In this document: positions 18,390 to 27,001 of the stretch, piece after piece | Position numbering within the stretch: the first letter of the stretch is position 1 | Layout of the letters: the number at the start of each line of letters is the position of its first letter | Translations under genes and position numbers: made by a program | Assembly (NCBI GenBank): GCA_964345035.1 | Contig: CAYFPO010000009.1 | Coordinates: 1 to 63,311 of the forward strand | Reading direction: 5' to 3' | From: CAYFPO01 sp964345035 | Lineage (GTDB): Bacteria > Fidelibacterota > Marinisomatia > SCGC-AAA003-L08 > GCA-002704045 | Length of the DNA: 63,311 bases | Notes under the pieces: model-generated | What the model saw: the letters and a program-made list of their open reading frames with translations, nothing else | Told to the model about the DNA's origin: nothing | Database searches by the model: none

Positions 18390-19625
18390 TTGAAGAAATT
18401 ATTCCTACAAAATAAAAATCTTTTCTTTTTATTCATTGGTCATATGATATCTCATGCTGGTGATGCAATTTATATGATTGCTCTTCCCTGGCTCATTCTG
18501 GACATTACTGAATCCACCAGCACTACTTCTTTGGTTACTATGAGCGCTTATCTGCCCTCACTTTTATTTGGGCTGATTGCAGGGGGAATAGTGGACAGAT
18601 ATTCCCGTAAAATAGTGATGATCTATTGTGATTTGTTCAGAGCGGTTACTGTTATTATAATTCCCATTTCTCTTATGCTCGGATATCAATCACCTATTCT
18701 GATTGGAATTTTAGCATTCTTTTTATCATTGTTTGGTACACCATTTTATCCTGCCAGAGATTCGTTAATACCTCAAATAGTGGAAAAGAAGAATCTTTCC
18801 ACTGCAAACTCAATTATTTCTGCATCAGGACAATTTGCACATGTGCTGGGTCCCTTAGCTGCCGGGTTGCTGGTTTCTTTGGTTGGAATTACACACCTGT
18901 TCACAGTGGATGCATTGACATTCCTCTGGTCACTCCTTTTCATTAGTATGATTTCCGGATACAAAAGTGGATTTCAAAACAATTCAAGAACTTTTAAAAC
19001 AGAATTTATTCTGGGTGGATTAAAATATGTAAAAGCCCATCGTGGACTGCTAATATTATTACTTTTGACCCTGATAAATAATTTTTTCATTATGGGCCCG
19101 GCAATGATTGGAATCGCAGTTTACGTAAAACATATCCTGGATGATTCCTTTGTAACCTTGGGAGCAATTGAAACAGCAATGGCATTAGGAATGATAGGTG
19201 GATCTTTCATTGTCTGGAAAATTTCAAAAAAATATTCCATCCTGAAAATTTTATTGTTTGGAGTTATATTTGATGGACTCACTTTTTGTCCGTTATATTT
19301 GATAGAAGGAAGAATCTCAGCAGTGGTGGCAATGTTTATTCATGGATTTGGCATACCCATGATCACCATTTCAAGAACCTTGATCATTCAACATTCCGTT
19401 CCAGAAAATATTCAAGGAAGAGTATTTGTATTGTTTCAAATTGCAGTAATCGGGTTAACTGCTCTTTCCATTTCCGTTGTGGGACCCGTATTGGAAATAA
19501 TTCCGGTGAATATCTTATTTTTCATTATCGGGATATGTGCTGCAAGTAGTATCTGTATTGGTTTATTTTCAAAGAGTTTTTGGGCAATCAATCAGGAAAC
19601 TTCAACTATTCTGAATAAACCATAG
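18390..19625 (+). CDS. Major facilitator superfamily exporter (EntS-like)
   Basis: A 411-residue, twelve-helix inner-membrane transporter. Signature elements are GDAIYMIALPWLILD in helix 1, GGIVDRYSRKIVMI (MFS motif A between helices 2 and 3), and FFLSLFGTPFYPARDSLIPQ with RDSLIP in the central region. The overall pattern matches the MFS_3 group, which includes enterobactin and drug exporters, so efflux of a small molecule is likely. Starts at TTG. It stands alone on the plus strand with 260 bases before the RNase gene; no regulator lies beside it. The substrate is unknown. Confidence 0.85.
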   Translation: MKKLFLQNKNLFFLFIGHMISHAGDAIYMIALPWLILDITESTSTTSLVTMSAYLPSLLFGLIAGGIVDRYSRKIVMIYCDLFRAVTVIIIPISLMLGYQSPILIGILAFFLSLFGTPFYPARDSLIPQIVEKKNLSTANSIISASGQFAHVLGPLAAGLLVSLVGITHLFTVDALTFLWSLLFISMISGYKSGFQNNSRTFKTEFILGGLKYVKAHRGLLILLLLTLINNFFIMGPAMIGIAVYVKHILDDSFVTLGAIETAMALGMIGGSFIVWKISKKYSILKILLFGVIFDGLTFCPLYLIEGRISAVVAMFIHGFGIPMITISRTLIIQHSVPENIQGRVFVLFQIAVIGLTALSISVVGPVLEIIPVNILFFIIGICAASSICIGLFSKSFWAINQETSTILNKP

Positions 19626-19820
19626 ATTTAAAGAAGTATTATTATTACATTAGAAGGTGGTTTACTTTGAGAAAAAGAGTATTTTAATCAATATTTAATA
19701 TTTTTATTCGTTTTATTTAAAACAGATTTTCACTTTTATAAATTAATTTATTTAAATCTTTCCTCTTTTTCCTCTGTAATTCCATAAGTAAATAATCTAA
19801 AATATTGCATTTTTGGATTT

Positions 19821-19862
19821 GGGTACAAAATCCAGGTATTTGTGTACGGGTACAAAATCCGG
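19821..19862 (+). repeat. Pair of direct repeats in the RNase E/G leader
   Basis: The 15-base unit GGGTACAAAATCCRG occurs at 19821-19835 and again at 19848-19862, separated by 12 bases, just upstream of the RNase E/G start. Each unit also holds the partial inverted repeat GGnTACAAAATCC. RNase E genes elsewhere are autoregulated through their 5' leader, so this may be a control site, but no experiment supports it. Confidence 0.45.
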
Positions 19863-19885
19863 AATGCAAATTAAAGAGGTCTGAC

Positions 19886-21436
19886 ATGGAAAAAGTAAAA
19901 AAAGAAATTTTCATTAATGTTTCGTCAGGCAGCACCCGTATTGCTATTACGGAAGATGGTACTTTAATGGAAGTGTATATCGAACGCCCCGACCACCAAC
20001 GTAAAGTTGGAAATATTTATCGGGGGAAGATACAAAATGTGCTGCCCGGCATGCAGGCTGCATTTGTCAATATTGGTACAGAAATGAATGCATTCCTTCC
20101 TTTCTCAGAAATTGGTAACCCTGAAAATCTGGGTAGTTTTACCACTGATGATGATGATTCTGATAACGATAAACCCAAGAAGAAAAAAAACAAAAAAAAT
20201 GGATCTAATTCTCCTGAGAATAATCTGTCAGTTGGTGATGAAATTTCAGTTCAGGTAATTAAAGAAGCATACGGCAGCAAGGGTCCTAGAGTAACTACAG
20301 ATATTTCATTGCCCGGAAGTCTATTAGTGTTGGTACCAAATGCTAATTTTATCGGGATTTCTCGAAAGATCTATGACAAATATGAAAAACGCCGGCTAAG
20401 AAGAATCGTAAAAGAATTCAAGCCGGAAGGTTTTGGTCTGATACTTAGGACAATTGCAGAAGGTAAAGATCAATCAGTATTGAATGGAGACTTTCAAAGA
20501 CTCTGGGATGTCTGGCACAAAATGGAAGATAAATCCAAAAAACACAAAGCACCACAGGTGATTTTTGAAGATTTCCAAACTGTGGATCAGGTGATTCGTG
20601 ATCTATTTACTCCGGATATTGACAAAGTAACGGTAGATTCTAAACCTATTTATAAGCGATTAATGACTTATATAAAGGAAATTTCACCCTCTCAAGTTGA
20701 TAAAATACAATATCACCGAAAAAAGGGTACCGTATTTGACCGATATCAAATTGAAGACCAAATAGACAAATCCATGAACCGTAAAGTCTGGATGAAAAGT
20801 GGGGCGCACCTAGTTATTGAACATACCGAGGCGATGGTAGTTATTGATGTGAATAGCGGTAGATTCATCGGAAAAAAAGACCACGAACAAAACTCATTGA
20901 AGATTAATCTGGAAGCATCAAGAGAAATTGCCCGGCAACTGCGCCTGCGGGATATTGGTGGACTCATTGTTATTGATTATATTGATCTCCAAGAACAGGT
21001 AAATAGAAAAAAAGTCTATAAAGAATTATATAATGCCCTCAGTAATGACCGAGCAAAAGTATCACTTTCAGAATTTTCTAATTTTGGGCTGTTGGAAATG
21101 ACCAGACAACGGGTACGGTTATCCCTGCTGCATACCGTAAATGAAGAATGTCCCACTTGTAATGGTTTAGGATCGATCGCCTCCAAGGATACAGTCATTA
21201 CCAGATTGGAAAACTGGCTGAAACGATTCAGAGCAAAAAACAATGATAGAAGACTTGTTATTCAACTGCATCCAGAAATGGTGGAATATATTAAAGACAC
21301 CAGAACAAAATTGATTAATGGGTTTATGTGGGATCATAAAATGCTAATAGACATTAAGGATGACCATACAGTAAGTCCTGAAAATTTTAAAGTCTGGTCT
21401 AAAAAACGAAAAACAGATATTACTACCATTGTTTAA
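19886..21436 (+). CDS. rng: Ribonuclease E/G family endoribonuclease
   Basis: Cleaves single-stranded RNA in 16S rRNA maturation and mRNA decay. An ATG at 19886 behind AGAGG gives 516 residues; the frame continues upstream without a better site. The S1 domain (about 35-140) carries an unusual acidic-then-lysine insertion (residues 87-107). The DNase I-like catalytic Asp residues are D321 (VVIDVNSGRF) and D364 (LIVIDYIDLQ), and the zinc-link CPTC at 422-425 dimerises the enzyme. The long RNase E scaffold tail is absent, so it is of the RNase G length class. Together with L21 and L27 it forms the common rng-rplU-rpmA order. Confidence 0.94.
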   Translation: MEKVKKEIFINVSSGSTRIAITEDGTLMEVYIERPDHQRKVGNIYRGKIQNVLPGMQAAFVNIGTEMNAFLPFSEIGNPENLGSFTTDDDDSDNDKPKKKKNKKNGSNSPENNLSVGDEISVQVIKEAYGSKGPRVTTDISLPGSLLVLVPNANFIGISRKIYDKYEKRRLRRIVKEFKPEGFGLILRTIAEGKDQSVLNGDFQRLWDVWHKMEDKSKKHKAPQVIFEDFQTVDQVIRDLFTPDIDKVTVDSKPIYKRLMTYIKEISPSQVDKIQYHRKKGTVFDRYQIEDQIDKSMNRKVWMKSGAHLVIEHTEAMVVIDVNSGRFIGKKDHEQNSLKINLEASREIARQLRLRDIGGLIVIDYIDLQEQVNRKKVYKELYNALSNDRAKVSLSEFSNFGLLEMTRQRVRLSLLHTVNEECPTCNGLGSIASKDTVITRLENWLKRFRAKNNDRRLVIQLHPEMVEYIKDTRTKLINGFMWDHKMLIDIKDDHTVSPENFKVWSKKRKTDITTIV

Positions 21437-21442
21437 TTCTTG

Positions 21443-21471
21443 TTTGTCATATATCAAACCATATAAATTTC
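21443..21471 (+). promoter_or_regulatory. Possible promoter for rplU-rpmA
   Basis: TTTG at 21443-21446 and TAAATTTC at 21464-21471 are separated by 17 bases. They resemble the -33 TTTG / -7 TAnnTTTG promoter described in Bacteroidetes, with one mismatch in the -7 element. It lies between the RNase stop and the rplU start, 22 bases before the rplU ATG. Read-through from the RNase gene is also possible. Confidence 0.3.
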
Positions 21472-21493
21472 TCGGCTATTTTGGAGTAAATTT

Positions 21494-21961
21494 ATGTATG
21501 CAATAGTTGAACTATCAGGAAAACAATTCAGAGTGGAGCCGGGTTCGGAAATCAAAGTCCCAAAGCAGTCCGGCAAAGTTGGTGAAAAAGTATCCGTGGA
21601 CCGTGTGCTGTATTTTGATAATGATAAGGAAAAAATGATTGGAACTCCTTATGTAAAAAATATGGTAGTAGATGGTAAAATCACATCTCATGGACGGGAT
21701 AAAAAAATTGTTGTCTTTAAAATGAAGCGGAGAAAAAGATACCGCAGAAAGCATGGTCACAGGCAGGAATATTCCATGGTGACTTTTGGTAAACTTGGAG
21801 CACCAAAGAAAAAGACTGCGCCAAAAAAAGCAGCTACTACCAAAAAAGCTGCAACACCTAAAAAGACCTCAACAACAAAAACAAAAATAACTAAAAAACC
21901 TGCAGCCAGGACCACTGCTACTAAAACTAAAGCAAAGACTACAACCAAAAAAAAGGATTAA
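21494..21961 (+). CDS. rplU: Large-subunit ribosomal protein bL21 with long basic tail
   Basis: Residues 1-103 are canonical L21: MYAIVELSGKQFRVEPG, then FKMKRRKRYRRKHGHRQ, which binds 23S rRNA. The remaining 52 residues form a low-complexity Lys/Ala/Thr/Pro tail (repeats such as KKAATTKKAATPKK), about half the core's length. Such tails occur on ribosomal proteins of some FCB lineages but this one is long. The start is supported by GGAG 7 bases upstream. rpmA begins 3 bases after the stop. Confidence 0.97.
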   Translation: MYAIVELSGKQFRVEPGSEIKVPKQSGKVGEKVSVDRVLYFDNDKEKMIGTPYVKNMVVDGKITSHGRDKKIVVFKMKRRKRYRRKHGHRQEYSMVTFGKLGAPKKKTAPKKAATTKKAATPKKTSTTKTKITKKPAARTTATKTKAKTTTKKKD

Positions 21962-21964
21962 GAT

Positions 21965-22222
21965 ATGGCACATAAAAAAGGTGTAGGCAGTTCGAAAAAC
22001 GGCAGAGAAAGTCACTCAAAAAGGCTTGGTGTAAAAACCGGTGACGGTCAAATTGTGACAGCTGGATCTATTATTGTGAGGCAACGTGGAACCCGAATCC
22101 ATCCGGGAATTAATGTTGGCAAAGGTAAAGACGATACCCTATTTGCAATGATAGATGGTAAAATCACATTCGAACGGAAGGGAAGAAGCAAAAAGCAAGT
22201 CAGTGTATATGCCATAAACTGA
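21965..22222 (+). CDS. rpmA: Large-subunit ribosomal protein bL27
   Basis: An 85-residue protein beginning MAHKKGVGSSKNGRESHSKR, the standard L27 N-terminus that reaches the peptidyl-transferase centre. SIIVRQRGTRIHPG and the GKDDTLFAMIDGKI block complete the fold. There is no N-terminal extension of the type cleaved by Prp proteases in Firmicutes. It directly follows rplU, and a strong terminator stands 21 bases after it. Confidence 0.98.
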   Translation: MAHKKGVGSSKNGRESHSKRLGVKTGDGQIVTAGSIIVRQRGTRIHPGINVGKGKDDTLFAMIDGKITFERKGRSKKQVSVYAIN

Positions 22223-22243
22223 ATTTATTCAATTCTCTTTACC

Positions 22244-22277
22244 AAAACCCCGATCAGCAATGATCGGGGTTTTTTTA
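22244..22277 (+). terminator. Rho-independent terminator after rpmA
   Basis: AAAACCCCGATCA (22244-22256), loop GCAA (22257-22260), then TGATCGGGGTTTTTTT. The nine-pair core ACCCCGATCA/TGATCGGGGT is perfect and the T-run follows directly. It closes the rng-rplU-rpmA unit. Confidence 0.9.
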
Positions 22278-22353
22278 TTTCATACGATTAACCGTTTTGA
22301 TGGAATTAAATTCAGATAATAAATTTCCCCTGAATCTTTATGGAAAGGAATCA

Positions 22354-23829
22354 ATGATGCTACGCAATTTGATTTTAGTCGCAAGTTTTCTTACCAACTT
22401 TCTGCTTTCCTCGCAGGAAATCGAATCAGATGTGGAAGAAACCAAAAAGTGGGTAAATACTGGTGATAATGTGACTAAAATTTTTAATGACTATGAAATT
22501 GATGAAGGTGAACATGTTACCGGAAATTTGAAAATTATTGGTGGTGACCTGACGGTTAAAGGGACCGTGTCAGGTGAGATTACTGTGATTGGAGGAGACA
22601 TCAATATACTGTCAACGGCTGTAATTAACGGCAGAATTGTTTCCATAGGTGGTAATATTGAAAAAGATCCCAATGCTAAAATAAAAGGTGAAATTGTTCA
22701 ATTGGGTGTAGATCAATTTTCTATCAGCCGAGAAGAGAAAGAAGGAGAAGATGGAGAGATTGAGGAGAAAGATACGGATTCTGGAACCGCAATTCCAAGC
22801 CCCTCAATTTCAGAACCTTACAAGGAAGATGGATGGATGCGCTATAATCGTGCTGAAGGTTTTTATCTCCAGGGGAACAAACATATTCAGAGTGATTATG
22901 TACCGGGGTTAGCATTATTTGGCGGGGTTGGCAGGTCTTTTCACATTCCGGGTTGGAGAGGAACCCTGGGATTTGAACAATTCATACTGAATAACAGTAT
23001 GCAATTTTTTATAGAGGGTTATGATCGATCACATACTGATGATACCTGGAGAATCAGTGATAAAGAAAATTCTATGGCAGCATTCTTCATCCATCAGGAC
23101 TTTTTAGATTGGTATAGAACCACCGGCTACCGCGTAGGAGCAGAACTTCACTTACCATGGAATCTAAACCTCAATGCAACCTATGTTGAAGAAGAACAGG
23201 ATACTATGCCCACTGTTGTGAACTGGTCTATGTTTGGTGGCGATAAGGTATTCCGGAATGGATTTGATATAACTCCCGGAACTGAACATACAGCAGCCTA
23301 CGGTTTTTCAATCGGCACACCATATTCGTGGATGGATTCAGAACAATTATCCTGGTATATAAATGCAATTCGCACTGAATCACAGGATGGATCGGATTTT
23401 ACTTATGAAAAAGATCAATTACAGTTACAGACATATATTCCATTCAAGGAAGATCTTGGATTTCACTTTAATATCCTCACGGGAAATATTCTGGATACTA
23501 CAAATCTGGGCAAGCAGCATAAATTCTTTATTGGAGGGATTGGATCATTGAGGGGCTATGACTGGAAAAGTATGACCGGCACTCAATTCCTTTCCACAAC
23601 CGTTGAAATTGTGTTTGATGATGTTTCCGTGTTTTATGATCGTGGAATAACTTCAGAAATTTCCGCTGGTGCATTGTTTGATAGTCAATTAATAGAGAAA
23701 TATAATGATTCAGGATTTGAATCTGTTGGATTAAGCCTGGGTGCTGAAAATTCCTGCAGGGTAGATATCATCAAACCGCTCACTGGTGATGATACGGATA
23801 TCAAGATAAACCTAAGGTTAGTGTGGTAA
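22354..23829 (+). CDS. Exported bactofilin-like domain fused to an Omp85-like outer-membrane barrel
   Basis: The start is one of two adjacent ATGs (22354/22357) behind AAGGA; the frame opens 57 bases earlier at a TTG without a site. A signal peptide (LRNLILVASFLTNFLLSSQ) leads to about 80 residues of short repeated strands (VTGNLKIIGGDLTVKG, VSGEITVIGGDINI, INGRIVSIGGNI), like polymer-forming bactofilin or adhesin-like repeats. An acidic linker follows, and then about 320 residues of beta-strands with GSLRGYDWK and YDRGI, as in the D15/Omp85 barrel. A surface or periplasmic scaffold anchored by its own barrel is a reasonable reading; function is unknown. The downstream gene overlaps by 7 bases. 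Confidence 0.65.
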   Translation: MMLRNLILVASFLTNFLLSSQEIESDVEETKKWVNTGDNVTKIFNDYEIDEGEHVTGNLKIIGGDLTVKGTVSGEITVIGGDINILSTAVINGRIVSIGGNIEKDPNAKIKGEIVQLGVDQFSISREEKEGEDGEIEEKDTDSGTAIPSPSISEPYKEDGWMRYNRAEGFYLQGNKHIQSDYVPGLALFGGVGRSFHIPGWRGTLGFEQFILNNSMQFFIEGYDRSHTDDTWRISDKENSMAAFFIHQDFLDWYRTTGYRVGAELHLPWNLNLNATYVEEEQDTMPTVVNWSMFGGDKVFRNGFDITPGTEHTAAYGFSIGTPYSWMDSEQLSWYINAIRTESQDGSDFTYEKDQLQLQTYIPFKEDLGFHFNILTGNILDTTNLGKQHKFFIGGIGSLRGYDWKSMTGTQFLSTTVEIVFDDVSVFYDRGITSEISAGALFDSQLIEKYNDSGFESVGLSLGAENSCRVDIIKPLTGDDTDIKINLRLVW

Positions 23830-24677
23830 AATATTTCATTATTATTTTAGTCTTTTTCGCTGTTATTTGCGGTGGTGAAAAACGACAAGTTATTACTATC
23901 AATGAAGAACTCGGAAATATTCAATCCATGAAATCAACAATTGATTTCAACTTAGGAAAGATTCTGTTGGAAAAAGGGCAGGATAATATGGCTGTTACGG
24001 GATTCCTGATGTATAATGCGGATATTATGGACGGTGAATTAAAATACAGTAGTTTTGGATCTATGGGAATTTTGGAACTAACCACAGAAACCGAATTGGA
24101 TTTGGATTTTGGGAATGACTGGGATTCAGAAAATGCAAATCAATGTGAGTTGTATCTTACACCAAAATTACCACAAAAGATTGTTTTTGATCTGGGATTG
24201 GGAGAAGCAGAAATTGATTTGGATGAGATTCAATACAACCATTTTACTTTAGACTGCGGACTGGGAGAAGCATCCATTAACTTTGGGAGAAAACGGAATC
24301 CATTGGATTGTAAAACATTGGATGTTAATGTAGGGCTTGGTTCAGTAGAAATTAACAATCTATTAAACTCCAATGGAACTGCAATGAACTTTGAATGCGG
24401 TTTGGGGGAACTTGATCTGGATTTTACCGGTGAAATTACTAAGGATGTGAATGTTGGTGCATCTGTCGGCTTAGGTTCCATTGATATCCTGATTCCAAAG
24501 GGGACGAATGTAACCATAAATTGTGATAAATCATTCTTGTCCTCTCTGGATGTGAAGAATTTTGACAAAGTGGAAGATGGTGAATACAAAAGTGAAGAGT
24601 TTGACGATGAAAAACCCATACTCCACTTTGACATTTCTCTGGGTGCAGGCAGCGCCGAATTTCGATGGATTGATTAA
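23823..24677 (+). CDS. Toast-rack/LiaF-like exported protein of unknown function
   Basis: A 284-residue protein starting at GTG inside the end of the preceding gene. The N-terminal hydrophobic segment ends in a Cys (FFAVICGG), which could be an atypical lipoprotein site. The rest is made of regular repeats around GLGEAEIDL, GLGEASINF, GLGSVEINN, GLGELDLDF and GLGSIDILIP, the stacked short strands typical of toast-rack (DUF2154-type) and LiaF-like C-terminal domains. In other bacteria such domains sense envelope stress. The translational overlap suggests it works with the bactofilin-like barrel protein before it. Confidence 0.6.
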   Translation: MVKYFIIILVFFAVICGGEKRQVITINEELGNIQSMKSTIDFNLGKILLEKGQDNMAVTGFLMYNADIMDGELKYSSFGSMGILELTTETELDLDFGNDWDSENANQCELYLTPKLPQKIVFDLGLGEAEIDLDEIQYNHFTLDCGLGEASINFGRKRNPLDCKTLDVNVGLGSVEINNLLNSNGTAMNFECGLGELDLDFTGEITKDVNVGASVGLGSIDILIPKGTNVTINCDKSFLSSLDVKNFDKVEDGEYKSEEFDDEKPILHFDISLGAGSAEFRWID

Positions 24678-24721
24678 ATTTATTCAAATCTACCTTCTAA
24701 TAATTTTACACCTGATTAAAA

Positions 24722-27001
24722 ATGAATATAATTAAGATAATATTTTTAACTCTCTACACAGGATTCCTCTATCCCGGGACTGGTGGAACCGTCTCCGGTT
24801 TTGTGGTAAATGCTGATACTGGTGAAGAACTGCCAGGTGCCAATGTATTTCTTGTGGGTACTGAATTTGGTATGGCAACAGACAAAGATGGTTATTTTGT
24901 CATTCCGGGTATTCCTCCAGGTAATTACAATATGTTTGTATCCTATATTGGATATACTCCTTTAACCCATTCGCTTTATCTGAATGACGGAGATGAGATT
25001 CAGGATAGGTTTCAATTGCAGCCGGAGACAGTACAATTTAATGCAATACAGGTTTCCGGGGAAAAAATGGATCAGAAAATGAATATACAAATGAGTAGGG
25101 TGAAATTGAATTTCAGGCAGCTAAACTCTGTTCCGCAATTAGGCGAGGCAGATCTGTTTCGTACCCTGCAAAGTCTTCCGGGAATTCTCACTGAATCGGA
25201 ATTCAGCACTGGTCTGGTCATTCGCGGCGGAAACACCGATCAAAACCTCATACTGCTGGATGGTATCACAGTGTACAATCCATCTCACGTCGGCGGGGTT
25301 TTTTCAAACTTTATTTTGGATGCAATAAAGGAAGTGGATCTCCTAAAAGGGGGATTTAATGCTGAGTATGGTGGAAGATTATCAGCTGTACTCAATGTCC
25401 GTAGTCGGGAGGGAAATAGTAAATATTTTAGTGGTAAAACTTCCGTTTCAGCCCTATCAGCTCAAACTACGTTAGAAGGGCCTATCAAAAACGGGGCATG
25501 GCTGGTTGCCGGGAGACGAACCTATGTAGATAAAGTCACCCAGGGGATGAGTAATGCAGGTTTGATAGATTTTACACTCCCTTATTTTTTTTATGATCTT
25601 CAGGGACATATTTTTCAAGATATCTCTGAAGGAGAAAGAATTTCATTAAGCTGGTATTCTGGAATGGACAATCTGGAATGGGATGAATTTGGGCTACTGA
25701 CAAATTGGAAGAACCAGACCATTGCTGCAAATTATAGAAAACTATTCAATACACAACTCATTTCCAATTGGATGCTGGCAAAAAGCCGGTTTGATATCTT
25801 CTTTGATCTGGGTTCCGGCGGAATGGTGGAAAGCGATTTTATTGATGACATCACATTTAATAATACCTGGAGCTATTATGCTTCACAGAAAACCCGGCTG
25901 ATTTTTGGAATTGAACTGAAAGAATTGTCTTTCAACTACGGTGTAACCTGGCTGGATACCGTTATTTTTGAAACCCAACAAAAACCGCTGGAAGGTGCGG
26001 TATTTTTAAAAACTGCTACGTGGATAACTCCAAAATTTTTAGTAACTCCTGGTATTCGTTTATGTTATTATGAAAATCATCCGGAAAAATGGTATTCTGA
26101 CCCACGGCTCAACTTGAAATATCTGGTCACCTCTGACCGCCACATTAATGCATCTGCGGGTTTGTATCATCAGTTTATGGAAGCAATACAGGATGACTAT
26201 TATCCCAAAATATTGGATGCCTGGTTCGCTGTGGATCACTCTGTTGACCCTGCAAGTGCATTCCAATTTGTTTTGGGTTATGAGGAATATTTTGAAAATA
26301 CCTATCGAATTCAGCTGGAAACCTATTACAAGAAAATGTACAATCTTCTTACTTTTGTGGATACCCGTTCTGCAGTTGATGAGCTTGTATCGGATGAAAA
26401 TCTGGACAGTCTGGTGGAAATGGGCGATGGTTATGCGTATGGATTGGAGGCATTTATACAGAAAGAATACGGCAGGTGGAATGGCTGGATATCCTATTCC
26501 ACCTCCATTGCCAGGAAAATATTTGAAGGAAATGAATACTTCACAAACTGGGACAGACGACATGCATTCAACATTGTGGGTAATTACAACCTGAATGATA
26601 AATGGAGTTTTAATTTTCAATGGACATATCAAACCGGACAGCCATATACACCCATTCTGGGGTATTATACGGAAACGCTCCCCGATGCTCCCGAACTAAA
26701 ATACCGAACTATCCCCGGTGGACGGAATTCGGTACGATACCCCAATTACCACCGGCTGGACTTGGGCGCTGTGAGAAAAATTCGTTGGTTTGGTTTAGAC
26801 GGTGAGCTGTTCTTTCAGGTAATAAATGCGTATTGGAAAGAAAATGTATTCAGATATTTCTACCATTTCGGTAATACACATAATGGAATAGACGATGACC
26901 ATAACGACCAGATTGATGACCCTGGGGAAGGAATCCCGCAAAGAGTACAGATAAACGGTTTCCCGATCATACCATCTATTGGAGTTAAATTTGAATTTTA
27001 G
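24722..27001 (+). CDS. TonB-dependent outer-membrane receptor with carboxypeptidase-regulatory-like domain
   Basis: A 759-residue outer-membrane gated channel. After the signal peptide, residues about 22-105 form a CarboxypepD_reg-like beta-sandwich (VSGFVVNADTGEELPGANVFL, DKDGYFVIPGIPPGNY). The plug domain follows (LRTL-type FRTLQSLPGI, VIRGGNTDQNLILLDGI, NAEYGGRLSAVLNVRSREG), then a barrel of about 500 residues. It is shorter than SusC-type proteins. The paired downstream DUF4249 gene, overlapping it by 11 bases, is the usual partner in Bacteroidetes. Substrate unknown; no SusD-like gene is present. Confidence 0.92.
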   Translation: MNIIKIIFLTLYTGFLYPGTGGTVSGFVVNADTGEELPGANVFLVGTEFGMATDKDGYFVIPGIPPGNYNMFVSYIGYTPLTHSLYLNDGDEIQDRFQLQPETVQFNAIQVSGEKMDQKMNIQMSRVKLNFRQLNSVPQLGEADLFRTLQSLPGILTESEFSTGLVIRGGNTDQNLILLDGITVYNPSHVGGVFSNFILDAIKEVDLLKGGFNAEYGGRLSAVLNVRSREGNSKYFSGKTSVSALSAQTTLEGPIKNGAWLVAGRRTYVDKVTQGMSNAGLIDFTLPYFFYDLQGHIFQDISEGERISLSWYSGMDNLEWDEFGLLTNWKNQTIAANYRKLFNTQLISNWMLAKSRFDIFFDLGSGGMVESDFIDDITFNNTWSYYASQKTRLIFGIELKELSFNYGVTWLDTVIFETQQKPLEGAVFLKTATWITPKFLVTPGIRLCYYENHPEKWYSDPRLNLKYLVTSDRHINASAGLYHQFMEAIQDDYYPKILDAWFAVDHSVDPASAFQFVLGYEEYFENTYRIQLETYYKKMYNLLTFVDTRSAVDELVSDENLDSLVEMGDGYAYGLEAFIQKEYGRWNGWISYSTSIARKIFEGNEYFTNWDRRHAFNIVGNYNLNDKWSFNFQWTYQTGQPYTPILGYYTETLPDAPELKYRTIPGGRNSVRYPNYHRLDLGAVRKIRWFGLDGELFFQVINAYWKENVFRYFYHFGNTHNGIDDDHNDQIDDPGEGIPQRVQINGFPIIPSIGVKFEF

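Noticed and set aside
26060..26632. 190-codon open frame on the minus strand inside the TonB receptor
   Set aside because: Antisense to a clearly coding barrel region; the translation has no recognisable features.
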